Translations under genes and position numbers: made by a program | NCBI GenBank assembly: GCA_016703065.1 | Contig: JADJCU010000001.1 | Location: 558,001-622,000 of the forward strand | From: a bacterium | Lineage (GTDB): Bacteria > Electryoneota > RPQS01 | Direction: 5' to 3' | DNA: 64,000 nucleotides | Shown here: positions 8,130 through 16,054 of the stretch, piece after piece | Layout of the letters: the number at the start of each line of letters is the position of its first letter | Position numbering within the stretch: the stretch's first letter is position 1 | Notes under the pieces: model-generated | What the model was told of the DNA's origin: nothing | Seen by the model: only the letters and a program-made list of their open reading frames with translations | Databases searched by the model: none

Positions 8130-8579
8130 TTAGAGTCCCTTAACCGTCGCGCCCTTGATGCTCACCATAATCACCGGAGCAGGACACGCATGACCCTCGG
8201 CTTCACCTTCGTGCTTCTCTTCAACCGCACCCGGTGCATTGGGATCATACATTAACGTCCCCTGCAGCGTGATCTCCTTGCCCAACGTTTCCTGCGGGAA
8301 GGTCACAACATCTCCGATGCTCTTGCACAAGATTCGTGACTTGTCCTTCTGCTCAATCTCCACCCAGCAGCCCGCATGCTTGCACATGTCGACCACCGTG
8401 CCGCTCACCAGCACGTCCTGATCCACGTATTTTGCGGGGTCCGCATTAAGCTCCGCGATTTTCGCGGGTTTCTGGAGGCTCGGCTCTTCGCCAAATGTGC
8501 GGCAGGCCTTGCTGCCACAGGCACACGAAATTGCAAACAGCGCGGTAATCGCGAGAACGAGTAAAGTCTTGGTTTTCAT
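8130..8579 (-). CDS. DUF4920-like lipoprotein
   Basis: From ATG 8577-8579 the product has 149 residues. The start MKTKTLLVLAITALFAISC is a lipoprotein signal with Cys at about 19. The mature part has ADPAKYVDQDVLVSGTV, then DMCKHAGCWVEIEQ, a later TLGKEITLQGTLMYDP and a PVIMVSIKGATV end. This matches DUF4920 proteins (OB-like fold, conserved CxxxGCW), which occur in Bacteroidetes and relatives with no known function. The start was chosen because it gives a proper signal peptide; an upstream in-frame ATG would add 29 residues without a signal. It follows the DUF1232 gene on the same strand. Confidence 0.72.
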   Translation of the reverse strand: MKTKTLLVLAITALFAISCACGSKACRTFGEEPSLQKPAKIAELNADPAKYVDQDVLVSGTVVDMCKHAGCWVEIEQKDKSRILCKSIGDVVTFPQETLGKEITLQGTLMYDPNAPGAVEEKHEGEAEGHACPAPVIMVSIKGATVKGL

Positions 8580-8598
8580 CTTGGATGTTGTCTTGTGT

Positions 8599-8958
8599 TT
8601 ACTTTTCCTGCAAATCAAAGGGCTCGGGATCGATGTGCTCGTCGCTAACAAATCTCCGCAAATCAAGCTTGATCAGGGCGAAGAGCTTCGCCACGATGAA
8701 CGCATCGTCGAGCCAGCCAAAGAACAAAAAAAAATCGGGAATCAAATCGAACGGCAGCAGCACGTAGAGCGCAATCGCGACCACCGCGATAATCGTCCCC
8801 CACGGCAGCCTGCGCTGGCCGCGAAAGACCTGACCCATCATGCTCCGCCACAGCGAATATCGGCGGAACAGAAACTGCCAACCCCGCCGGGACTTCGGCA
8901 GAATCGCAAACCACGCTAAGAACCCGCCGGGTCCAAAACGGCGCGGGCGCTTCACCAA
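8599..8958 (-). CDS. DUF1232 (YkvA-like) membrane protein
   Basis: A 119-residue protein with a basic N-terminus and the DUF1232 signature LLPFDLIPDFFLFFGWLDDA, inside a hydrophobic hairpin (about 55-92). Its role is not known; family members are small inner-membrane proteins. The start codon abuts the stop codon of the next gene upstream (8959), another DUF1232 protein, so they are cotranscribed paralogues. Confidence 0.85.
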   Translation of the reverse strand: MVKRPRRFGPGGFLAWFAILPKSRRGWQFLFRRYSLWRSMMGQVFRGQRRLPWGTIIAVVAIALYVLLPFDLIPDFFLFFGWLDDAFIVAKLFALIKLDLRRFVSDEHIDPEPFDLQEK

Positions 8959-9513
8959 CTATGCTTTTGGTTTGTCTTCCAACGGCTTGCCGTCTTCACC
9001 CAACGCGTAGTCCGCGAGGTTCAGGTTCTTATGCGCCGCATAACGCTTCAGGTCCACACGAATCAGCGACAGACAGAGCGCGATCACCAGCGCATCATCC
9101 AGGAAGCCCAAACCGGGAATGAAGTCCGGCATCACGTCGATCGGCGAGATCAAGTAGAGCAGCGTCGCTGTAATAGAAGCCACCGTTGCCCACGGGATGT
9201 CAAACTCGTTCTTGACGCTCGCGCGCAGCATCTCCCATAACAGCTTGGCCTGCATACCGAGCTTCACAACATACGCCTTGCCCGAGTTCAGCAGCTTGTT
9301 GATGCCCGTCTCGGCCTTGTCCACGGCCTTCTCGACGTCTTCCTTCGTGACCGCGTTCTTCTTCTCTTCAAACCACTGCCCGGTCTTGTCGGCCACCTTC
9401 TCGATCGCGCCATGCGTTTCGCTCGTTACGCTGCCCCAAAGCTTGCCAATCGAGGCCTTGGCCTCGTTCAGGTTCTCTTTGATTTCAGACGGTTTTTGCG
9501 GCGTTTCGCTCAT
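8959..9513 (-). CDS. DUF1232 protein with N-terminal amphipathic helices
   Basis: A 184-residue protein. Residues 1-75 are Lys/Glu/Ala-rich with repeated helical patterns (EKVADKTGQWFEEKKNA, VEKAVDKAETGINKLL), resembling apolipoprotein-like coiled helices. Residues 95-165 carry the DUF1232 motif LISPIDVMPDFIPGLGFLDD. It sits directly upstream of a shorter DUF1232 gene. The N-terminal extension might bind membrane or partners; the function is unknown. Confidence 0.85.
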   Translation of the reverse strand: MSETPQKPSEIKENLNEAKASIGKLWGSVTSETHGAIEKVADKTGQWFEEKKNAVTKEDVEKAVDKAETGINKLLNSGKAYVVKLGMQAKLLWEMLRASVKNEFDIPWATVASITATLLYLISPIDVMPDFIPGLGFLDDALVIALCLSLIRVDLKRYAAHKNLNLADYALGEDGKPLEDKPKA

Positions 9514-9593
9514 GTTGTTTATCCTTCAGCGTTGATTACCATCACAGAAAATACTCAGCCCTCGCGGCAGCGCAGGATGTGCGTAGCACACAC

Positions 9594-10598
9594 TCACTTG
9601 CTCATCATGACCAGCAGGTCGACGCAGCGCATCGAGTAGCCCCACTCATTGTCGTACCAGCCGAAGATCTTCACCATCTTGTCGCCCATCACCATCGTCG
9701 ACTTCGCGTCGAAGATGCACGAATGCGGATTGCCGATGATGTCGCACGACACAAGCTCTTCTTCGGTGTATTCCAACACGCCCTTCATCGGGCCGTTCGC
9801 CGCCGCCTTGAACGCCGCGTTCACCGCTTCAATCGTGGCAGGCTTCGTCGTGTTCACCACCAGGTCCGTAATCGAGCCCGTCGGTGTCGGCACGCGCAGC
9901 GAGGTCCCGTCAATTTTGCCCTTCAGCTCCTTGATGATCTTCCCCACCGTCTTGGCCGCGCCCGTCGTCGTCGGGATGATGCTCACCGCGGCCGAACGCG
10001 CCCGGCGCAAGTCGCTGTGCGGTGCGTCGAGGATGTTCTGATCGTTCGTGTAACTGTGAATCGTCGTCATGAACGCGCTCTCGACGCCGAAGTTGTCCAG
10101 CATCACCTTCGCCATCGGCGCGACGCAGTTCGTCGTGCAGCTCGCGTTCGACACCAGCTTGTGCTCCGGCTTCAACATGTGGTCGTTGATACCGAGCACG
10201 ATCGTCGCGTCGATTTCGTCTTTCGACGGAACCGTCAAAAGCACCTTCTTTGCGCCTGCGTCGATGTGCTGCTGTATCCCCGCCCGGTCGCGGAACGACT
10301 TTGCGCCGGTCGATTCAACCACGATATCCGTCTGGTTGTCGGCCCAGTTGAGCTTCTTGGCATCCTTCTCGGACGTCACTTCGATGTGATTCTTGCCGAC
10401 CTGCAAACCCGTCGCGGTTACTTCGACTTTCTCGCCGAACTTACCTTGCGTCGAATCGTACTTCAAAAGATGCGCGAGCGTCTTCGAATCCGTTAGGTCG
10501 TTGATCGCCACGACTTCAAACCGCGGATCGTTGTAAATTCCGCGAAACACCAGGCGCCCGATGCGCCCGAATCCGTTGATTGCTATGCGAATTGCCAT
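9594..10598 (-). CDS. gap: Glyceraldehyde-3-phosphate dehydrogenase, type I
   Basis: A 334-residue enzyme that oxidises glyceraldehyde 3-phosphate with NAD and phosphate. It shows INGFGRIGRLVFR for nucleotide binding, the catalytic SNASCTTNCVAP, HSYTNDQN with the base His, RAARSAAVS-like phosphate-site residues (RARSAAVSIIPTTTGAA), and the C-terminal WYDNEWGYSMR. Asp in AINDLTD suggests NAD preference. It lies between pfkA and the DUF1232 pair on the minus strand. Confidence 0.98.
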   Translation of the reverse strand: MAIRIAINGFGRIGRLVFRGIYNDPRFEVVAINDLTDSKTLAHLLKYDSTQGKFGEKVEVTATGLQVGKNHIEVTSEKDAKKLNWADNQTDIVVESTGAKSFRDRAGIQQHIDAGAKKVLLTVPSKDEIDATIVLGINDHMLKPEHKLVSNASCTTNCVAPMAKVMLDNFGVESAFMTTIHSYTNDQNILDAPHSDLRRARSAAVSIIPTTTGAAKTVGKIIKELKGKIDGTSLRVPTPTGSITDLVVNTTKPATIEAVNAAFKAAANGPMKGVLEYTEEELVSCDIIGNPHSCIFDAKSTMVMGDKMVKIFGWYDNEWGYSMRCVDLLVMMSK

Positions 10599-10622
10599 GT
10601 GTAGAGTGTTGGTATGGTGTAG

Positions 10623-10642
10623 GGGCGGCAGGCGTGCCGCCC
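10623..10642. repeat. Family A hairpin (GGGCGGCA-GGCG-TGCCGCCC)
   Basis: A perfect 8-bp stem with a GGCG loop, in the short gap between pfkA and gap. Compared with the copy at 6493-6512, both arms changed together (GGAT/ATCC versus GGCA/TGCC). Confidence 0.75.
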
Positions 10643-10654
10643 GTTTTCAAGTGG

Positions 10655-11677
10655 CTACCCAAAGAAGATCTCCGCGATGTCGTACATGCGGTCGTCGACG
10701 AAGCGTGTTTTGCCTTTCATCTCCCAAAGCGAGACCGTTTCGTAGCGGCCGTTGCGCAGCGCAATGAAGTTGCCGAACTGACCGTTCGAGGCCGCCTCGA
10801 CGGCTGTGACGCCCATCGTCGTGGCGAGCAGGCGGTCTTCGGCAACCGGAGTGCCCGAACGCTGCACGTGACCCAGCACCGTCACGCGTGTCGAGATGCC
10901 CGTACGCTGTTCGATTTCGCGCGCCACAACGTAGCCGATGCCGCCGAAGCGCGGACGCCCGAAATTGTCGAGGTCGCCCATCGTCACGATGTCGCCGTCT
11001 TCGGGCTTGGCCCCCTCGGCGACCACGACAATCGAGAAGCGCTTTGTCTCGTGACGCGTGACCAGTTGACGGCAGACCTTTTCCCAATTGAACGGTCGTT
11101 CGGGAACGAGGATCAGGTCCGCGCCGCCGGTGATGCCTGCCGTCACCGCGATCCAGCCGGAGTTGCGGCCCATCGTCTCGATGATCATGATACGGTGATG
11201 CGACTCGGCGGTCGCGTGCAAGCTGTCAATCGCGTTGGTCACCGTTTGAACTGCGGTATAGAACCCGAAGGTGGCGTCGGTGCCCGCGATGTCGTTGTCG
11301 ATGGTCTTTGGGACGCCGATGATCTTCGCGCCGTGTTTCGAGAGCTCGTAGGCCGCCGACAGGCTCCCGTCGCCGCCGATTACGATGATCCCGTCGAGGC
11401 GGTGCAGCGCGATGTTCTCGAGGCAATGCGCAAGTGTGTCGGCGTCGTGGACCGGGTTGAACCGCGAGGTCCCGAGGATGGTCCCACCGCGCGCCAGAAT
11501 GCCGGCCACCGACTTGGGGGGAAGCGGAATGATGTCGCCGTCGTGCAGTCCTTTCCACCCGTTGCGGATGCCGACGGTTTCATAGCCGAAGCGGTTGTTG
11601 GCCGTGCGGACGACGGCACGGATGGCGGCATTCAGCCCGGGGCAGTCGCCGCCGCTGGTAAGTAGACCTAATTTCAT
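10655..11677 (-). CDS. pfkA: 6-phosphofructokinase
   Basis: A 340-residue PFK that phosphorylates fructose 6-phosphate. Motifs: LTSGGDCPGLNAAIR, ARGGTILGTSR, IVIGGDGSL, PKTIDNDIAGTD with the catalytic Asp, METMGR as IETMGRNSGW, and GHVQRSGTP. The pair Gly in GGDGS with Lys in PKTIDND is the group III pattern: the Lys is shared with PPi-dependent enzymes, but the Gly is the residue linked with ATP use. I therefore predict ATP dependence without classic allosteric control. It heads a run of glycolytic genes on this strand. Confidence 0.95.
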   Translation of the reverse strand: MKLGLLTSGGDCPGLNAAIRAVVRTANNRFGYETVGIRNGWKGLHDGDIIPLPPKSVAGILARGGTILGTSRFNPVHDADTLAHCLENIALHRLDGIIVIGGDGSLSAAYELSKHGAKIIGVPKTIDNDIAGTDATFGFYTAVQTVTNAIDSLHATAESHHRIMIIETMGRNSGWIAVTAGITGGADLILVPERPFNWEKVCRQLVTRHETKRFSIVVVAEGAKPEDGDIVTMGDLDNFGRPRFGGIGYVVAREIEQRTGISTRVTVLGHVQRSGTPVAEDRLLATTMGVTAVEAASNGQFGNFIALRNGRYETVSLWEMKGKTRFVDDRMYDIAEIFFG

Positions 11678-11993
11678 GTATTTCTTGGGTTCGGGGACGG
11701 GTTCAAGTCAGAATTTACGGCGAATATCGGGGAGAGTCAAGGCAGGGGTTCTAGGGGCTGCCCCTGTCTCCGCTTCTGGGGAAAGGGGCCGGGGGAACGG
11801 GTCTGGTGCGCGCTTCAACGGGTCTCTTGAATTGTGCGCCATTTCCGCCGATCACTCATAATTGCAGATAAGACCTCATTGGTCGCATTCGAAATCTGTA
11901 AGCACACCATCAGTAATTATGGGTTATCAGCAACTATCGAGGACAAATCTGCATGATTCGCGCTGCGCACGTTTCTACAACCTTCAGTATTGC
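11678..11993. other. Intergenic region between divergent pfkA and exported-protein genes
   Basis: No gene is visible. It contains a GC-rich stretch at about 11745-11800 with short palindromic pieces (GGGGCTGCCCC-like) resembling other intergenic repeats in this window, then ordinary AT-richer sequence leading to the poly-C promoter. Confidence 0.5.
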
Positions 11994-12021
11994 TTGACAT
12001 TTTACCCCCCCCCCGTAAATT
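11994..12021 (+). promoter_or_regulatory. Promoter with a ten-C tract in its spacer
   Basis: TTGACA (11994-11999) is followed by a 16-bp spacer and TAAATT (12016-12021). The spacer contains ten consecutive C (12005-12014). One extra C would give the optimal 17 bp, and each slip would change promoter strength, as in known phase-variable promoters. The promoter call rests on the -35 match and on similar promoters elsewhere in this window; the -10 matches TATAAT at four of six positions. Confidence 0.55.
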
Positions 12022-12061
12022 CTCACGTCAAGTCTCGAACAGTTTCCCGCTCTTTCAGTAT

Positions 12062-13183
12062 ATGATCGGAGTTCCTCATGCTCTCCCTCTTCTCACTGCG
12101 AAATTGTTTTCGCGTCCATTCCGTTGCTCGGTTCTTCTGCTTATCAGCTCCACAAGCGCAACTATTCGGGAGGTGCCGTCGCAATACAATGACATCGCCG
12201 CTGCTTACTCGGCGGCCAACAGCGGCGACACGATTTTGATTGGAGCCGGGCAGTTCTCGGTGTCCCTGACCACCACGAAGCGTCTGGCGTTCATTGGCGC
12301 AGGCTTCGACTTGACCCTTCTGAACGGCTACTTCATTCTGAATGCAGGCAGCAACGGGGCAGTGTTCGAGAGCCTGTCGATTAATCTCGTCAATAACTCC
12401 TTCTTTTTGGTCAACATTAATTCCGCTTCCGTTGATTCAGTGCACGTAAAACGATGCAAGATGGTGGATACCATTGGGGGGATTCCCTTTGTTGGGCGTA
12501 ACTTCCAGGCTGCAAACGGTTTTCTCTCTGTAAGCGACTGTGTACTAATGGGGGCACCCTGGGCTCCAAGTGGCTGGGAAATGTTCAGCACCATCGGCGA
12601 AGACGTACTCTTCGGAAACTGTGTATTTGCATATACTACGTCCGACGCCAATCGCGGCCCGGTCATTTCAGGAAATCCCTCGTCATTGATCATGCGCCAA
12701 TGCACAGTTCTCGGCGCCTATCGGATTTTTGGCTTAACCAATTCCCCTCCCATGCAAGTTGTGAACTGCATCTTCCATGATTGGGTTGCCGGGGGATCGT
12801 GGGGGAACTATCCTGCTGGAGCAACGATTGACTATTGCGCATCAACCGGATCCGTACCACCGATTGGCTCAAACTTCATTCAGTTGGCGAATGATCCGTT
12901 TGTGAATTACAATGAGACTGCGAACTACCAGTTCGGTGTCAGTGATCTCCGTCTAAACACCGACCCGCAAGGCGGCGCGCTGTGCACGGATGCGGGCGAT
13001 CCGAACGTCCTCGACCTCGATGGCACACGTTCAGACTTGGGCATCTACGGCGGTCAGACTCCGTATCTCGACACCGGCGCGCCAAATTATCCCTTTGTCC
13101 AAAGCCTGACCGTTCCATCTTCCGTCACCGTCGGCAATCAACTGCAAATTCAATCCCAAGGCCGCATCGGCCGCGGATACTAA
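12062..13183 (+). CDS. Exported parallel beta-helix-type protein
   Basis: A protein of 373 residues if started at ATG 12062. After a hydrophobic stretch (CSVLLLISSTSA) it begins IREVPSQYNDIAAAYSAANS then GDTILIGAG, the usual opening of right-handed beta-helix (pectate-lyase-like) surface proteins, with later rungs of short beta repeats. It is a clear paralogue of the next gene; both end in LQIQSQGRIGRGY. The start is uncertain: ATG 12062 has no Shine-Dalgarno, while ATG 12078, preceded by GGAG, is in another frame, so a small frameshift near the TTTT at about 12105 is possible. Function unknown; likely surface or secreted. Confidence 0.68.
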   Translation: MIGVPHALPLLTAKLFSRPFRCSVLLLISSTSATIREVPSQYNDIAAAYSAANSGDTILIGAGQFSVSLTTTKRLAFIGAGFDLTLLNGYFILNAGSNGAVFESLSINLVNNSFFLVNINSASVDSVHVKRCKMVDTIGGIPFVGRNFQAANGFLSVSDCVLMGAPWAPSGWEMFSTIGEDVLFGNCVFAYTTSDANRGPVISGNPSSLIMRQCTVLGAYRIFGLTNSPPMQVVNCIFHDWVAGGSWGNYPAGATIDYCASTGSVPPIGSNFIQLANDPFVNYNETANYQFGVSDLRLNTDPQGGALCTDAGDPNVLDLDGTRSDLGIYGGQTPYLDTGAPNYPFVQSLTVPSSVTVGNQLQIQSQGRIGRGY

Positions 13184-13198
13184 TCTCATAGGGAGAAA

Positions 13199-14281
13199 AT
13201 GATGAAAACCTTCTTGACATTCGTTCTGGTCGCATTGCTCGCGGCGTGCTCCTTTGCGACGATCATCGAGGTTCCAGGCGATGCAGTGACGATCCAATCG
13301 GCCCATAATACCGCGGCGTCAGGTGATACTGTTCTTCTCGGACCCGGGACTTTCACAGAGAACCTCGTGTTCACGAAGAAGCTGATTCTGATCGGATCAG
13401 GGTTCTCGACGCCCGCTCTTTGCCGGCTCGCTGGTCAATTGCGTCTAAACAGCGGATCAAGCGGGACCACGATTGAAGGACTTAGGATTGAACATTCATC
13501 GCACCATTCAATGATAATATCTGCTACTGTCGACTCAATTGTCCTACGACGAATGCTCATAAGCGATATGGCGACCGGCTATTCAACTCTGGTCCAATAC
13601 AGTAGCGGGTCCCTGCTTATAAAGGATTGTGCGCTACTACATGTTTATGCAGGTGGTGGAGGTCAGAGCACAGAAGCCAACCTCCTGAATTCTGGTGGTG
13701 GAGCCGTCGTTATTGAGAATTGTCTGTTAGCTAATGCCAATACGACTTCGACGCCTTATCGCACACTCCAAGGAACTTACTCGTCACTTGTCGTTGCTAA
13801 TTGCTCATTTGTCGGACCAAGAACGCTCTTAGGACTGAACGGCTCGTTTCCGTTCGCTATGATAAACTGTGTGTTTCACGATTGGAACACGAGCAATGCC
13901 AGTTGGGGAACGTATCCGCCGACTTCCACCATTGACTATTGTTCATCAACCGGAACCGTGCCACCGATTGGCACAAACTTCATTCAGTTGGCGAATGATC
14001 CGTTTGTGAATTACGACGAAACCGCGAACTACCAGTTCGGCGTCTCGAACCTGCACCTTGATCCGGTCAATGGCGTAGCGTGCATCAATGCAGGCGATCC
14101 CAATGTACTGGATCTGGATGGCTCGCGCTCAGACCTCGGCATCTACGGTGGCCAAACGCCGTTTGTTGATTCCGGCGCACCGAACTATCCCTATGTCCAA
14201 AGCCTCACCGTCCCCGGCGCAGTGACGTTTGGCGGAGAGCTTCAGATTCAGTCGCAAGGCAGAATCGGCAGAGGGTACTAA
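13199..14281 (+). CDS. Exported parallel beta-helix-type protein, paralogue
   Basis: A 360-residue protein with a clean signal peptide (MMKTFLTFVLVALLAACSFA) and a Shine-Dalgarno AGGGAG just upstream. The mature part opens TIIEVPGDAVTIQSAHNTAA then GDTVLLGPGTF and continues with beta-rung repeats. From FHDW onward it closely follows the gene before it (NFIQLANDPFVNY, DPNVLDLDG, SDLGIYGGQTP, LQIQSQGRIGRGY). The Cys in AACSF could also act as a lipobox. The two genes arose by tandem duplication. No enzyme motif was recognised. Confidence 0.82.
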   Translation: MMKTFLTFVLVALLAACSFATIIEVPGDAVTIQSAHNTAASGDTVLLGPGTFTENLVFTKKLILIGSGFSTPALCRLAGQLRLNSGSSGTTIEGLRIEHSSHHSMIISATVDSIVLRRMLISDMATGYSTLVQYSSGSLLIKDCALLHVYAGGGGQSTEANLLNSGGGAVVIENCLLANANTTSTPYRTLQGTYSSLVVANCSFVGPRTLLGLNGSFPFAMINCVFHDWNTSNASWGTYPPTSTIDYCSSTGTVPPIGTNFIQLANDPFVNYDETANYQFGVSNLHLDPVNGVACINAGDPNVLDLDGSRSDLGIYGGQTPFVDSGAPNYPYVQSLTVPGAVTFGGELQIQSQGRIGRGY

Positions 14282-14282
14282 A

Positions 14283-15533
14283 ATGAAATTGTTCTTTCTA
14301 ACCCTATCTCTGCTCTGCGTCTGCGGCCTGGCGTTCGCGCAGAACATCAGCAACGCGGAGTATTTCTTCGACAGCGATCCGGGATTCGGCAACGGAATCG
14401 CCCTGACATTGACGGCATCCGATACGCCGTCGGTCAGCGCATCCGCCGACCTCAGCGCGCTTTCCCCCGGTCTGCATCGTTGCTACGTGCGCTTTCAAGA
14501 TGAACGCGGCTTCTGGAGCATCGCCGATGCGCGACTCTTCTATCTGCTCTCGATCACCACGCCGGACACGTCCGACAACATCATTGCCGCTGAGTATTTC
14601 TTCAACAGCGATCCCGGCCAGGGCAGCGGAACGAGCGTTGCTCTTACCGAGGGTCCGGACCCGTCTATCAGCTTTCCTGTGGACGTCGAAGCCCTGCCGC
14701 CCGGCCTGCACCGCTTCTATCTCCGCTATCAGGACGAGTTTTCGCGCTGGAGCATCGCCGATGCAAGACTCTTCTACATCACGCAGGTGCATGTTCCGCA
14801 ATATTCCGAAATCACAGCTGCCGAGTATTTCTTTAATGACGATCCCGGCTTCGGCAACGGAACCTCCCTTGCCGTCGTGCCGGGTGAAGAACCGATGGTT
14901 GCCGGAGAGTTATCTACGGCAGGACTTCCTGATGGTCTCAATCGCTTCTACCTGCGCTATCGGGACGACCGCAATCGTTGGAGCATCGCCGACGCAAGGC
15001 TATTCTACATCATCCGTCAATCCGGCAATAGCGAGGTTCAAACTCTTGCCGGAGCCGAGTTCTTCATCAATGTAGATCCTGGATTCGGGCTTGGCGAACC
15101 GCTTGTACCGATAGATGGAGTCTGGGACGATACACTCGAAACGGTGATGGACAGCGTGACAAGCATTCCCATCGGCAAGCACATCCTCGGTCTGAGATAT
15201 CTCGACAACCGAGGCAATTGGAGCACGACCGCCGTGGATACGTTTGTCGTCGGCCCGCTGCTGACGGCCTACCCAGATGGTTCGCTTGCCAGCATCGTGC
15301 TCTTCTGGCAGACCGGACCAGACCCGGCGACGTTTGATGTCCAGCGCGCAACTGGTTCCACCGGTGCCTTCAACACCATCGCCACCGTAACAGACAGCAC
15401 CTATACGGACACGGGTGTCTTGAACTCCCCGGAGTACATCCAGCGCTACCAAGTCGTACAAAACAGCGCCGCCCTGTCAAACTACCGCTACCCTGATCCC
15501 GCCATGCGCTCCGCTCGTGCGCGCATAAACTAA
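14283..15533 (+). CDS. Exported protein with four AEYFF-DPG repeats
   Basis: A 416-residue protein with signal peptide MKLFFLTLSLLCVCGLAFA. Four repeats of about 75-80 residues each begin with AEYFF[D/N]xDPGFGxG; the first three end in FWSIADARLFY or a close variant, and the fourth is the most diverged (AEFFINVDPGFGLG). A C-terminal fibronectin-III-like segment follows (DPATFDVQRATGSTGAFNTI). It starts one base after the previous stop and has GAGGG upstream, so the three exported proteins form one operon closed by a terminator at 15560. Repeat proteins of this kind occur on FCB cell surfaces; no YPNPFN sorting domain is present. Function unknown. Confidence 0.8.
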   Translation: MKLFFLTLSLLCVCGLAFAQNISNAEYFFDSDPGFGNGIALTLTASDTPSVSASADLSALSPGLHRCYVRFQDERGFWSIADARLFYLLSITTPDTSDNIIAAEYFFNSDPGQGSGTSVALTEGPDPSISFPVDVEALPPGLHRFYLRYQDEFSRWSIADARLFYITQVHVPQYSEITAAEYFFNDDPGFGNGTSLAVVPGEEPMVAGELSTAGLPDGLNRFYLRYRDDRNRWSIADARLFYIIRQSGNSEVQTLAGAEFFINVDPGFGLGEPLVPIDGVWDDTLETVMDSVTSIPIGKHILGLRYLDNRGNWSTTAVDTFVVGPLLTAYPDGSLASIVLFWQTGPDPATFDVQRATGSTGAFNTIATVTDSTYTDTGVLNSPEYIQRYQVVQNSAALSNYRYPDPAMRSARARIN

Positions 15534-15559
15534 ATACGTTACGGACCATATAGGCATTC

Positions 15560-15593
15560 AAAGCCCCTTCCGACCGAAGGGGCTTTGCTCTTT
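15560..15593 (+). terminator. Intrinsic terminator after the exported-protein operon
   Basis: AAAGCCCCTTC and GAAGGGGCTTT form a perfect 11-bp stem around CGACC, followed by GCTCTTTC. Confidence 0.85.
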
Positions 15594-15661
15594 CGTCCTG
15601 CACGCCTCCCCAACCCATACCTCGTTTCGCTAACCATATGTAATATATAGCCCACTCAAAC

Positions 15662-15690
15662 TTGACAATTCGAAAATTTTGTATTATATT
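15662..15690 (+). promoter_or_regulatory. Sigma70-type promoter of a putative RNA gene
   Basis: TTGACA (15662-15667), a 17-bp AT-rich spacer and TATATT (15685-15690). The same -10 and spacing occur at 19266-19294 and 55003-55031. No reading frame follows on this strand until hemW, two kilobases away, and the next gene is on the other strand. Confidence 0.75.
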
Positions 15691-15696
15691 AGCGTC

Positions 15697-15870
15697 AGCT
15701 AACCACACAAGACCGTCCCGGAGGAACCCGGCGGAAGAGGCCAACCACACGGCCTGAACGGGCGGTCCAGTCTGATCAGCAAAGTACCTGTCGTGCTGGC
15801 ACGCCCCTCCAAGTACCTGCGGGGGAAACCGGAGACCACTACTACAGACGACCGCTTAGAAAACGTGTCC
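15697..15870 (+). ncRNA. Putative orphan structured RNA
   Basis: Downstream of a strong promoter lies about 170 bases without a reading frame. GACCGTCC (about 15711) pairs with GGGCGGTC (about 15761) as an 8-bp stem including one G-U pair, enclosing a GGCC...GGCC hairpin. Next come CGTGC-TG-GCACG (about 15794) and CCCC...GGGG (about 15805-15825) hairpins, with AAGTACCTG present twice, once before and once inside these hairpins. I could not match it to 6S, SRP, tmRNA or RNase P. The 3' end is not defined, since no clear terminator is seen. Confidence 0.45.
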
Positions 15871-15919
15871 CCCTTGTCCGTTCACGGGGAAGGGGTTAGG
15901 GATGGTTCTGATTCGCGGC

Positions 15920-15991
15920 GGCAGGTTTCTTAACCTGCCCCGCTCACCGGAGACTGTATTGCAGGAACAAAAAGGCAGGCTCACGCCTGCC
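15920..15991. repeat. Two dispersed hairpins (RAYT type and GGCAGGC type)
   Basis: GGCAGGTT-TCTT-AACCTGCC at 15920-15939 lies in flanks (CGCGGC before, CCGCTCACCG after) like those of the RAYT element at 6.8 kb. GGCAGGC-TCAC-GCCTGCC at 15974-15991 is a second palindrome followed by CCTAT. The rest of 15871-16054 holds similar decayed palindromes (for example GCACCTGCGGGTGCCCC at about 16026) and no gene. Confidence 0.65.
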
Positions 15992-16054
15992 CCTATATCC
16001 CGGCGGCACCCTGTGCTTAACAAGCACCTGCGGGTGCCCCATCATTGACTTCTG

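Noticed and set aside
9579..10496. Plus-strand frame of about 305 codons opposite gap
   Set aside because: Arg/His-rich antisense shadow of a strongly conserved enzyme gene.
10580..11665. Plus-strand frame of about 361 codons opposite pfkA
   Set aside because: Antisense shadow caused by codon bias of pfkA; no recognisable motif.
15697..15870. Identification as 6S, SRP, tmRNA or RNase P RNA
   Set aside because: The SRP apical GGAAGGAAGC-type loop, the tmRNA 3' tRNA-like end, the RNase P core motifs and a single long 6S hairpin are all absent by eye.
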